Source of the DNA: Chitinophagaceae bacterium
Lineage (GTDB): Bacteria; Bacteroidota; Bacteroidia; Chitinophagales; Chitinophagaceae
Length of the DNA: 5,805 nt
Direction of reading: 5' to 3'
Assembly: GCA_017853235.1 (NCBI GenBank)
Contig: JAFMJX010000111.1
Span: 1 to 5,805 of the forward strand
Shown here: piece by piece, positions 1-5,709 of the stretch
How positions within the stretch are numbered: position 1 is the stretch's first letter
How the letters are laid out: every line of letters starts with the position of its first letter
The notes under the pieces: model-generated
The model's database searches: none
What the model was told of the DNA's origin: nothing
What the model saw: only the letters and a program-made list of their open reading frames with translations
Made by a program: the position numbers and the translations under genes

Positions 1-460
1 GCAAACGATTGGTTACATTAATGATTCTAAAATTATACAATAAAAACATAGCTAAGGCAACCCCCAAGGTTAAGCCTACTGCGTGTAAAATAATATTAGG
101 ATAAGATTTTTGGAACATGGCATTAAAAAATGCACTAATCCCTCCAATAAATAAACCTTCTAAAATTCCATAAGCAGGCGCAATGTAACCAGCCCAATTG
201 GGTTTAAACATCATCACAATTGCTAGTACAAAACCCCCTATGGCACCTACTAACATTAAAGTAGTAGCTGTAGAAAAATTACCTTCAGCATATACATTCC
301 AAATGTACATGGATGAAGCCATTACCATCAATAATAAAAATCCAAATTTATTCATGGTACCGCGAATGCTCATGACACCAAATGCAGTTGAATTTTCGTG
401 TAAACTTTTATCAAAAATTTTTTCCGTTAAAGTAGGATTGCTTGATCTAAATATTGCCAT
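1..460 (-). CDS. Bax inhibitor-1/YccA family membrane protein, N-terminal part (runs off left edge)
   Basis: I translated the minus strand from the ATG at 460-458. It stays open for 153 codons to the window edge, so the C-terminus is missing. The product starts MAIFRSSNPTL, has a short soluble N-terminus with an IRGTMNKFGF stretch (residues 32-41), and then shows at least four hydrophobic segments at about 38-55, 64-84, 90-112 and 121-142. The segment APAYGILEGLFIGGIS (94-109), with an acidic residue inside a membrane helix, is typical of the bacterial BaxI-like (YccA-related) family. Members are usually about 230-250 residues, so roughly 60 percent is visible. They are inner-membrane proteins; some relatives conduct calcium or modulate membrane proteases, but the role of this subgroup is not settled. 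The gene follows the deacetylase gene on the same strand after 67 bases and has its own -7-like box, so it may be transcribed separately. The family call is from motif recognition only. Confidence 0.85.
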   Translation of the reverse strand, partial: MAIFRSSNPTLTEKIFDKSLHENSTAFGVMSIRGTMNKFGFLLLMVMASSMYIWNVYAEGNFSTATTLMLVGAIGGFVLAIVMMFKPNWAGYIAPAYGILEGLFIGGISAFFNAMFQKSYPNIILHAVGLTLGVALAMFLLYNFRIINVTNRL

Positions 461-474
461 AAAAAATGTTTTAC

Positions 475-482
475 CAAAAATA
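475..482 (-). promoter_or_regulatory. Candidate -7 box of the BaxI-like gene (TATTTTTG)
   Basis: On the minus strand TATTTTTG matches the Bacteroidota -7 consensus TAnnTTTG exactly and ends 14 bases before the ATG, implying a leader of about 10 bases. The -33 element is poor: only CTG stands 18 bases upstream, against an expected TTG. An exact match can arise by chance in AT-rich DNA, so this is tentative. Confidence 0.35.
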
Positions 483-527
483 CTAAATAGTTATAAAATA
501 CAGTGAATGTAATGCCTTAAAAAAAGG

Positions 528-1337
528 TTAATTGACGGTAGGTTTTAAACCAGGATATTGAGTGAGTTTTTGGAATTGGTAGTTTTTGCGTTGTTTTAAA
601 GCTTGAATAAACTGTTCCAATTTCAAGGAATCTGCAGCAGCTCTAAACATATGATCGTGCATCAATATAACTAAATGATTTTTAGTTAAGGTTTGATGAT
701 GAAAAAATAAACTATCCACTTTATCGGCCAAGTATTCGGGACTTTGAACAGGACGACCTGCTTTATTGAAGCGCCATTGCAAATCCCAACCAATGACATT
801 CAAGCCAATGCTGTCTAATTTGTCTACCAGTGGCCTTACTAAATTACTCGCTCTTTTTACATGAGTAAGGTTCCAAGCATTATTGCCAGGAAGACGAGTC
901 AAATTATTCGAAGGATTTAAAACGGTTTTGGCTTTTAAAAAATCCAGCAAAGCAGTATCCGGATGATGGTAAAAGCTTAAATAATTATTATTCGCATGGG
1001 TAAAACTATGGTTGGCGATGGTAAATAAGGCTGGGTAGCTGTTTATTTGTTGAAACATTTGCCTTCCAAAAGCCGATCTGGATTGATGCAAACCCACTTC
1101 AAAAAAGGTCGCAGCCACTTGCTCCCTCCTACAAATTTCAAAACAATTAAAAGTCCCCGATAAAGGACCATCGTCAAAAGTCAAATAAATCACCCTTGCA
1201 TTAGTGTCTAAAGCCTTTGTATTTGAGGTGGAAGGAGCCAGATTCATACCCTGAGAAGGAAGGGATTGGACAGGATACCAAGTAGTCAAACTTATTAAAA
1301 ATTGTGTCCATATGTAAAAAAGTGGTCCAAAGGCCAT
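528..1337 (-). CDS. NodB-type polysaccharide deacetylase (carbohydrate esterase family 4), exported or membrane-anchored
   Basis: This is predicted to remove acetyl groups from N-acetylated sugar polymers, with a metal ion held by an Asp-His-His triad; the polymer cannot be told from sequence. Numbering is from the ATG at 1337 (269 residues). All five NodB motifs are visible: TFDDGP at 53-58 (D55 presumed base, D56 metal ligand), NHSFTH at 109-114 (H110 and H114 metal ligands), RLPG at 148-151, GWD at 183-185, and LMHDH at 225-229 (H227). Residues 2-17 are hydrophobic and should act as a signal peptide or membrane anchor, placing the catalytic domain outside the cytoplasm. The same frame stays open to a TTG at 1361, which would add eight residues (MRLQYLLF). 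That form would supply the N-terminal positive charge usual in signal sequences, but its start codon lies inside a perfect -7 box, so I prefer the ATG. Motif 3 has Gly where many family members have Tyr or Phe. The 3' gap to the BaxI-like gene has no convincing terminator. Confidence 0.9.
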   Translation of the reverse strand: MAFGPLFYIWTQFLISLTTWYPVQSLPSQGMNLAPSTSNTKALDTNARVIYLTFDDGPLSGTFNCFEICRREQVAATFFEVGLHQSRSAFGRQMFQQINSYPALFTIANHSFTHANNNYLSFYHHPDTALLDFLKAKTVLNPSNNLTRLPGNNAWNLTHVKRASNLVRPLVDKLDSIGLNVIGWDLQWRFNKAGRPVQSPEYLADKVDSLFFHHQTLTKNHLVILMHDHMFRAAADSLKLEQFIQALKQRKNYQFQKLTQYPGLKPTVN

Positions 1338-1358
1338 AAATAGGAGATATTGAAGTCG

Positions 1359-1366
1359 CAAAGTTA
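1359..1366 (-). promoter_or_regulatory. Candidate -7 box of the deacetylase gene (TAACTTTG)
   Basis: On the minus strand TAACTTTG followed by C fits the Bacteroidota -7 consensus TAnnTTTG exactly. Transcription would begin near 1352-1355, giving a leader of about 15 bases before the ATG at 1337. The box overlaps the alternative TTG start at 1361-1359, which argues against that start. No clear TTG -33 element is found 18-21 bases upstream. Confidence 0.45.
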
Positions 1367-1421
1367 GCCCAGAAATCTATAATTAAATGATAAAAAAACT
1401 TCATTTTAAGGCAACGATTTG

Positions 1422-1429
1422 TAACTTCG
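1422..1429 (+). promoter_or_regulatory. Candidate -7 box of korA (TAACTTCG)
   Basis: TAACTTCG differs from TAnnTTTG at one position and lies 19 bases before the korA ATG. It is nearly the same word as the -7 box of the divergent deacetylase gene, so the 111-base gap 1338-1448 would hold two back-to-back promoters. A good -33 element is not seen. The only purine-rich element near the start, AAGGA at 1442-1446, ends two bases before the ATG, too close for a standard Shine-Dalgarno. Confidence 0.35.
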
Positions 1430-1448
1430 TGCTCAAAATTTAAGGATT

Positions 1449-3293
1449 ATGCAAAATGAAGTGATTTTACAGGATGTAGTCATCAAATTCGCTGGAGATA
1501 GTGGAGATGGTATGCAATTAACAGGTCAGCAGTTTACCAACAATACAGCGTTATTAGGAATTGATTTAGCTACCTTTCCTGACTTCCCTGCAGAAATTAG
1601 AGCTCCTTTAGGAACCTTAGCCGGAGTGAGTGGATTCCAAATTCATTTTAGTTCTAATCGTGTTTTTACACCAGGAGATATTTGTGATGTTTTAGTGGCT
1701 ATGAATGCAGCTGCATTAAAAGTGAATTTAAAGAGCTTAAAAAAAGGCGGTAAAATTATTGCTAACCTAGAAGGTTTTGATTCTAAAAATTTACGTTTAG
1801 CAAATTATCCTGATGGCGTTAATCCATTAGAAGATGGAAGCTTAGACGGATATGAATTAACCAAAGTAGATATCACTAAATTAACTCGCGAAGCCTTAAA
1901 AGACTACCCTGAATTGGGTATTAAGGAAAGAGATCGTGCAAAAAATATGTTTGTGTTGGGATTGATCTATTGGATTTACAACAGAAACTTAGACAGCACC
2001 ATTGAATTTTTAACAGAGAAATTTGGTAAGAAGCCAAAAATTTTGAACAGTAATATTGATGTATTAAAAGCAGGTTATAATTACGGCGATACTGCAGAAT
2101 TATTTACTTCTAGATACAAAGTTGAGAAATCAAAAATGGAACCAGGTACTTACAGAAGTATTATGGGAAACCAAGCTTTGTCGATGGGATTGATTGCAGG
2201 TGCTGAAAAAAGTGGCTTGCCTTTATTCTTAGGTTCCTACCCAATTACACCTGCCACTGATATTTTACATGAATTAAGTAAATATAAAAACTTTGGCATT
2301 CGTACTTTCCAAGCCGAAGATGAAATTGCAGGTATTGCATCTGCTATTGGAGCGAGCTACGGTGGTGCCATTGGTTTAACAACAACATCTGGCCCTGGTA
2401 TGGCTTTGAAAACAGAAGCAATGGGTTTAGCAATGATGTTGGAATTGCCTTTAGTAATAGTTAATATTCAAAGAGGAGGTCCTTCCACTGGTTTGCCTAC
2501 CAAAACAGAACAAAGTGATTTGTTACAAGCATATTATGGAAGAAATGGAGAAGCCCCTATACCTGTTTTAGCTGCAGCTACTCCAAGTGATTGTTTCTTC
2601 ATGGCATATGAAGCTATCCGCATTGCATTGCAACACATGACTCCAGTGATTTTATTAAGTGATGGATATATTGCAAATGGTGCAGAGCCTTGGAAGTTCC
2701 CAAATGCAAGTGATTTACCTAAAATAGAAGTGACTTTCAAAACAGCATTATCTGAAGGAGAAACAAAATATCTTCCATACAAAAGAAATGAAAAATTAGC
2801 ACGTCCTTGGGCTATTCCTGGAACTCCAGGATTAGAACATCGTATAGGTGGATTGGAGAAACAACATGAAACTGGTAACGTAAATTATGAATCCGATAAC
2901 CACGAATTCATGATTAAAATGAGAGGTGCTAAAGTAGAAAAAATTGCAGACTACATTCCATTACAAACGCTTGACAGCGGTGCTGAGAAAGGAAAAGTAT
3001 TGGTATTAGGATGGGGATCTACTTATGGAACTATTAAAAGTGCCGTTCAAGAATTACAAGCTCAAGGAAAATCAGTAAGCCATGCACATGTAAAATATGT
3101 ACGTCCTTTCCCTAAAAATTTAGGTACTATCTTAAAGAACTTTGATACTGTATTGGTTCCTGAAATCAATGATGGTCAATTAATCAGAATCATTCGTGAT
3201 AAATATTTTGTAGACGCCAAAGGATTCAATAAAATGAAAGGAACGCCTTTAGCTAAACATGAATTATTAGACGCTATTAGTGCTTTGTTATAA
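1449..3293 (+). CDS. korA: 2-oxoacid:ferredoxin oxidoreductase, fused gamma-alpha subunit (2-oxoglutarate type likely)
   Basis: This subunit works with a thiamine-diphosphate beta subunit to decarboxylate a 2-oxoacid oxidatively, making acyl-CoA and reduced ferredoxin, or the reverse. The product has 614 residues, the usual size for the gamma-alpha fusion. Residues about 7-200 form the gamma domain, starting VIKFAGDSGDGMQ (11-23) and with AEIRAPLGT (48-56). The alpha domain begins near 235 and carries YPITPAT (264-270), TTSGPG (312-317) and GGPSTGLPTKTEQSDL (343-358), a signature common in KorA-type enzymes. Residues about 515-600 form the C-terminal transketolase-like domain. Only two cysteines (C79, C382) occur, so no iron-sulfur cluster is bound here; the cluster and thiamine sites belong to the beta subunit. 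No beta gene follows: the next element is a terminator and then convergent nth. The enzyme is cytosolic and in Bacteroidota usually serves the citric acid cycle. The 2-oxoglutarate preference is inferred from resemblance; other 2-oxoacids are possible. Confidence 0.93.
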   Translation: MQNEVILQDVVIKFAGDSGDGMQLTGQQFTNNTALLGIDLATFPDFPAEIRAPLGTLAGVSGFQIHFSSNRVFTPGDICDVLVAMNAAALKVNLKSLKKGGKIIANLEGFDSKNLRLANYPDGVNPLEDGSLDGYELTKVDITKLTREALKDYPELGIKERDRAKNMFVLGLIYWIYNRNLDSTIEFLTEKFGKKPKILNSNIDVLKAGYNYGDTAELFTSRYKVEKSKMEPGTYRSIMGNQALSMGLIAGAEKSGLPLFLGSYPITPATDILHELSKYKNFGIRTFQAEDEIAGIASAIGASYGGAIGLTTTSGPGMALKTEAMGLAMMLELPLVIVNIQRGGPSTGLPTKTEQSDLLQAYYGRNGEAPIPVLAAATPSDCFFMAYEAIRIALQHMTPVILLSDGYIANGAEPWKFPNASDLPKIEVTFKTALSEGETKYLPYKRNEKLARPWAIPGTPGLEHRIGGLEKQHETGNVNYESDNHEFMIKMRGAKVEKIADYIPLQTLDSGAEKGKVLVLGWGSTYGTIKSAVQELQAQGKSVSHAHVKYVRPFPKNLGTILKNFDTVLVPEINDGQLIRIIRDKYFVDAKGFNKMKGTPLAKHELLDAISALL

Positions 3294-3337
3294 TATACAT
3301 TGGGATGTATGTTGTCTTTCCCTGTCAGTGAATTGAC

Positions 3338-3378
3338 AAAAAAAGAGCCCTCTCGAAAATCAAGAGGGCTCTTTTTTT
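3338..3378. terminator. Bidirectional intrinsic terminator between korA and nth
   Basis: Nine GC-rich pairs (GAGCCCTCT at 3345-3353 with AGAGGGCTC at 3363-3371) close a nine-base loop. They are extended by seven A:T pairs (A at 3338-3344, T at 3372-3378), which give a T tract on either strand. It can therefore stop korA transcripts going right and nth transcripts going left. The left arm and loop overlap the nth gene end: the nth stop codon is at 3362-3360, inside the loop. Confidence 0.93.
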
Positions 3379-4016
3379 GTTTGACTTGTCCCATATTTAC
3401 AAAAGGCTGATAAACCACAGGCACCACATTTTGGAGACCTTGCCAAACAAGTATATCTACCATGTAAGATTAACCAATGATGCGCGGTGTGTACTAATTC
3501 TTTGGGTATGTGTTTGATAAGCGCTTTTTCAACAGCTAAAGGAGTGGTAGCCGTCATGGGCACTAAACCCAATCGTCTACTTACTCTAAAAACATGCGTA
3601 TCTACAGCCATATTAGGTTGCTTATCAATCACACTAGTAATGACGTTGGCAGTTTTACGACCTACACCAGGAAGTTGTATCAGCTCCGGTATCGTCATGG
3701 GTACTTCACCTCCAAATTGATCTAATAATAATTGGCTCATGCCAATTAAATGTTTGGTTTTATTATTGGGATAGGAAATACTTTTGATCAAGGGAAAAAG
3801 ATCTTCAAAACTTGCTTTTGACATTTTTTGAGGCGTAGGAAATTTCTTAAATATCGCAGGAGTAGTGGCATTCACACGTTTATCTGTGCATTGTGCAGAT
3901 AAAATAACAGCTACTAGTAATTGAAATGGATTGTCATAAAATAATTCTGTTTCAGCAACCGGCATGTGCTCCTGAAAATATTGAAGTATTTTTTGGTAAC
4001 GTTCTTTTTTTGTCAT
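3360..4016 (-). CDS. nth: Endonuclease III (DNA glycosylase/AP lyase)
   Basis: It excises oxidised pyrimidines from DNA and cleaves the abasic site, in base-excision repair. The 218-residue product is full length for the family. It shows the helix-hairpin-helix LPGVGRKTANV (115-125) with catalytic lysine K121, the catalytic aspartate D139 in VDTHVFRVSRRLG (138-150), and the [4Fe-4S] loop with cysteines at 190, 197, 200 and 206 in the standard C-x6-C-x2-C-x5-C spacing. The substrate-side motif LLVAVILSAQCTD (33-45) is also typical. These residues correspond to K120, D138 and the four cluster cysteines of the E. coli enzyme. The ATG overlaps the divIC stop as ATGA (4016-4013), so translation is probably coupled to that gene. 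Unusually, the last codons (KKEPS) are the stem of the shared terminator and the TGA lies in its loop. Confidence 0.97.
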   Translation of the reverse strand: MTKKERYQKILQYFQEHMPVAETELFYDNPFQLLVAVILSAQCTDKRVNATTPAIFKKFPTPQKMSKASFEDLFPLIKSISYPNNKTKHLIGMSQLLLDQFGGEVPMTIPELIQLPGVGRKTANVITSVIDKQPNMAVDTHVFRVSRRLGLVPMTATTPLAVEKALIKHIPKELVHTAHHWLILHGRYTCLARSPKCGACGLSAFCKYGTSQTKKEPS

Positions 4017-4330
4017 TGTTGAGAGGAAGGGTGCGTCGTATCTTCAAATAAATAAACTTCTTCCCCTTCTCTGCGTAAAAGATAACGCTCTCTTGCATAT
4101 TTTTCTACAGATGCTGGATTGCTTTGAATATTATTCAGTTGCTTTTTGGTTTTATCAATTTCATCCTGATAATATTTTTTCGCTCCTTCTACTTTTTTTA
4201 ATTCCGCTGCTCTTTCTCTTTGCTGGAAAAAATCTCTTTGATCAAAAAACAACATCCAAATTGCAAAACCCAAGGACACTAAAAAATAGCGATTGGTAAC
4301 AAAGGGTAATATTTTTTTCAAAAATGCCAT
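4013..4330 (-). CDS. divIC: Septum formation initiator family protein (DivIC/FtsB-like)
   Basis: This is a small bitopic division protein; relatives bridge FtsL and FtsQ/DivIB in the divisome and help activate septal peptidoglycan synthesis. The 105-residue product has a short basic N-terminus, one membrane helix at about 14-29 (ending IWMLFFDQ), and a charged, Gln- and Lys-rich stretch at about 34-70 expected to form a coiled coil. It ends with NPASVEKYARERYLLRREGE (71-90) and EVYLF (91-95), the conserved region of this family; the C-terminal half should lie in the periplasm. It sits 86 bases behind eno, the same order as eno-ftsB in E. coli, and overlaps nth by four bases. There is no Shine-Dalgarno: seven T residues directly precede the ATG, and these are also the T tract of a hairpin. 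The family call is firm; the choice between DivIC and FtsB names is convention. Confidence 0.92.
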   Translation of the reverse strand: MAFLKKILPFVTNRYFLVSLGFAIWMLFFDQRDFFQQRERAAELKKVEGAKKYYQDEIDKTKKQLNNIQSNPASVEKYARERYLLRREGEEVYLFEDTTHPSSQQ

Positions 4331-4383
4331 AAAAAAAGGTTGGAGTAAAATTAGCGTAGTTCTAATTATAACCCAACCTTTTT
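4331..4383 (-). terminator. Long hairpin behind eno, touching the divIC start codon
   Basis: On the plus strand AAAAAGGTTGG (4333-4343) pairs with CCAACCTTTTT (4373-4383), giving 11 pairs. After a 2x2 internal loop, two further pairs and one mismatch, AATTAG (4349-4354) pairs with CTAATT (4362-4367) around a seven-base loop. Read leftward it begins 33 bases past the eno stop and ends in seven T residues (4337-4331), as expected of an intrinsic terminator for eno. The T tract abuts the divIC ATG with no spacer. Five T residues on the plus strand make it weakly bidirectional. Confidence 0.75.
4346..4376 (-). promoter_or_regulatory. Candidate divIC-nth promoter inside the hairpin
   Basis: On the minus strand TTG (4376-4374) and TAATTTTA (4353-4346) are separated by 20 bases, which fits the Bacteroidota -33/-7 layout, with one mismatch to TAnnTTTG at the final G. 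The start of transcription would fall near 4340, leaving a leader of about ten bases before the ATG. This would let divIC-nth be transcribed although eno transcripts end here. Confidence 0.4.
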
Positions 4384-4416
4384 GGTCAAAGACTTTTAAA
4401 AAATTAACCGCCTTTA

Positions 4417-5709
4417 CTATTTTGTACCAAACTTCACCTTCCCTTTAGGGTAGATAGCAGTTTCGCCTAATGCTTCTTCAATTCTAATTAACTGATTGTA
4501 TTTAGCCATGCGATCGGTTCTAGAAGCCGATCCAGTTTTGATTTGACCACAGTTTAATGCTACTGCTAAATCGGCAATAGTAGTATCTTCCGTTTCACCA
4601 CTTCTGTGAGACATAATGGTATTGTATCCATTGTGTTGTGCTAAAGTCACCGCATTGATGGTTTCAGTCAAAGTACCAATTTGATTCACTTTTACCAACA
4701 ATCCATTTCCAATTTTTTTATCAATTCCCATTTGCAAGCGATCCACATTAGTTACAAATAAATCGTCTCCTACTAATTGACACTTATCGCCTATTGTTTG
4801 AGTCAACGCTTTCCAACCATTCCAATCATCTTCTGCCATACCATCTTCGATAGAAATAATAGGATATTGTTTTACCCATTTTTCCCAATACTTCACTAGT
4901 TGATCGCTGCTCATTTCCTTACCAGAACTTTTATGGAAAACATATTTTTTCTTTTTCGCATCCCATAATTCACTATTTGCAGCATCCATTGCAATAGCAA
5001 TTTGAGATCCAGTTTTATATCCTGCAGCATGGATTGCTTCTAATACTGTTTCGATTGCTTCCTCATTACTTTGAATATTGGGTGCAAAACCACCTTCGTC
5101 ACCAACGTTGGTACTAAATCCTTTTTTCTTTAATACGGATTTTAAATGATGAAAAATCTCAACTCCCCAACGTAAGCCTTCGCTAAAGTTAGGTGCCCCC
5201 ACAGGCATCACCATAAATTCTTGGAAATCAATTTTATTATCGGCATGAGCTCCACCATTCACAATATTCATCATTGGAATAGGCAATGTTTTTGCATTGG
5301 TTCCGCCAATATAACGATACAAAGGAAGATTGGCTTCTTCGGCTGCAGCTTTTGCCACCGCCATACTTACTGCCAATATTGCGTTGGCTCCTAATTTTCC
5401 TTTATTATGCGTCCCATCTAAATCAATCATCACTTGGTCAATAGCTGCTTGTGCAGAAACATCAAATCCTGTGATAGCTTTTGCGATTTGATCATTTACA
5501 TTTTTAACTGCCTTGATCACACCTTTTCCTACATATTTTTTTTTGTCATTGTCTCTTAATTCAACAGCCTCATGAACACCTGTACTAGCACCACTGGGTA
5601 CTGCTGCGCGACCCATCGCCCCTTCATCTGTTAAAACATCTACCTCTACAGTTGGATTACCACGACTGTCTAAAATTTGTCTTGCATGAACTTCAATAAT
5701 GTAACTCAT
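4417..5709 (-). CDS. eno: Enolase (phosphopyruvate hydratase)
   Basis: It interconverts 2-phosphoglycerate and phosphoenolpyruvate in glycolysis and gluconeogenesis, in the cytosol, with magnesium. The 430-residue product is full length. The N-terminal domain contains ILDSRGNPTVEV (12-23) and the mobile loop SGASTG (39-44). The barrel domain carries H155 in GGAHADNKI, the general acid/base E205 in GDEGG (203-207), and the metal ligands D242 (MDAANSE), E288 (SIEDG) and D315 (GDDLFVT). K340, the catalytic lysine, lies in the signature LLVKVNQIGTLTET (337-350), followed by SHRSGETED (367-375). All active-site residues are present. The ATG at 5709-5707 starts the usual enolase N-terminus and no Shine-Dalgarno precedes it. 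The gene ends with tandem stop codons TAG TAA (4419-4414). A hairpin 33 bases downstream probably ends its transcript. Confidence 0.99.
   Translation of the reverse strand: MSYIIEVHARQILDSRGNPTVEVDVLTDEGAMGRAAVPSGASTGVHEAVELRDNDKKKYVGKGVIKAVKNVNDQIAKAITGFDVSAQAAIDQVMIDLDGTHNKGKLGANAILAVSMAVAKAAAEEANLPLYRYIGGTNAKTLPIPMMNIVNGGAHADNKIDFQEFMVMPVGAPNFSEGLRWGVEIFHHLKSVLKKKGFSTNVGDEGGFAPNIQSNEEAIETVLEAIHAAGYKTGSQIAIAMDAANSELWDAKKKKYVFHKSSGKEMSSDQLVKYWEKWVKQYPIISIEDGMAEDDWNGWKALTQTIGDKCQLVGDDLFVTNVDRLQMGIDKKIGNGLLVKVNQIGTLTETINAVTLAQHNGYNTIMSHRSGETEDTTIADLAVALNCGQIKTGSASRTDRMAKYNQLIRIEEALGETAIYPKGKVKFGTK

Noticed and set aside
198..506. Plus-strand open frame of 102 codons
   Set aside because: It lies opposite the BaxI-like gene, whose minus-strand translation has clear family motifs and membrane segments; the plus-strand product has no recognisable features.
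515..527. CCTT-A5-AAGG inverted repeat after the deacetylase stop
   Set aside because: The stem is only four pairs and no T tract follows on the minus strand, so it is not a credible terminator.
1122..1130. AGGAGGGAG on the minus strand within the deacetylase, followed in frame by GTG
   Set aside because: It looks like an ideal internal ribosome site, but it encodes Arg-Arg-Glu within the NodB domain, Bacteroidota rarely rely on such sites, and a product starting there would lack the TFDDGP motif.
1201..1404. Minus-strand 67-codon frame starting MKFFYHLII
   Set aside because: It overlaps the deacetylase N-terminus in another frame and runs through that gene's -7 box. I considered a frameshifted signal sequence, but the in-frame deacetylase already has its own hydrophobic N-terminus.
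2534..2782. Minus-strand 82-codon frame inside korA
   Set aside because: Shadow of korA, which is intact with conserved motifs across this stretch.
3176..3463. Minus-strand 95-codon frame across the korA 3' end and terminator
   Set aside because: It overlaps korA, the terminator and nth in a different frame and resembles no known protein.
3487..3720. Plus-strand 77-codon frame
   Set aside because: It is antisense to the helix-hairpin-helix region of nth; the nth frame explains the conservation.
4093..4299. Plus-strand 68-codon hydrophobic frame
   Set aside because: Antisense of the divIC coiled coil and membrane helix; the hydrophobicity comes from reading Lys- and Glu-rich codons in reverse.
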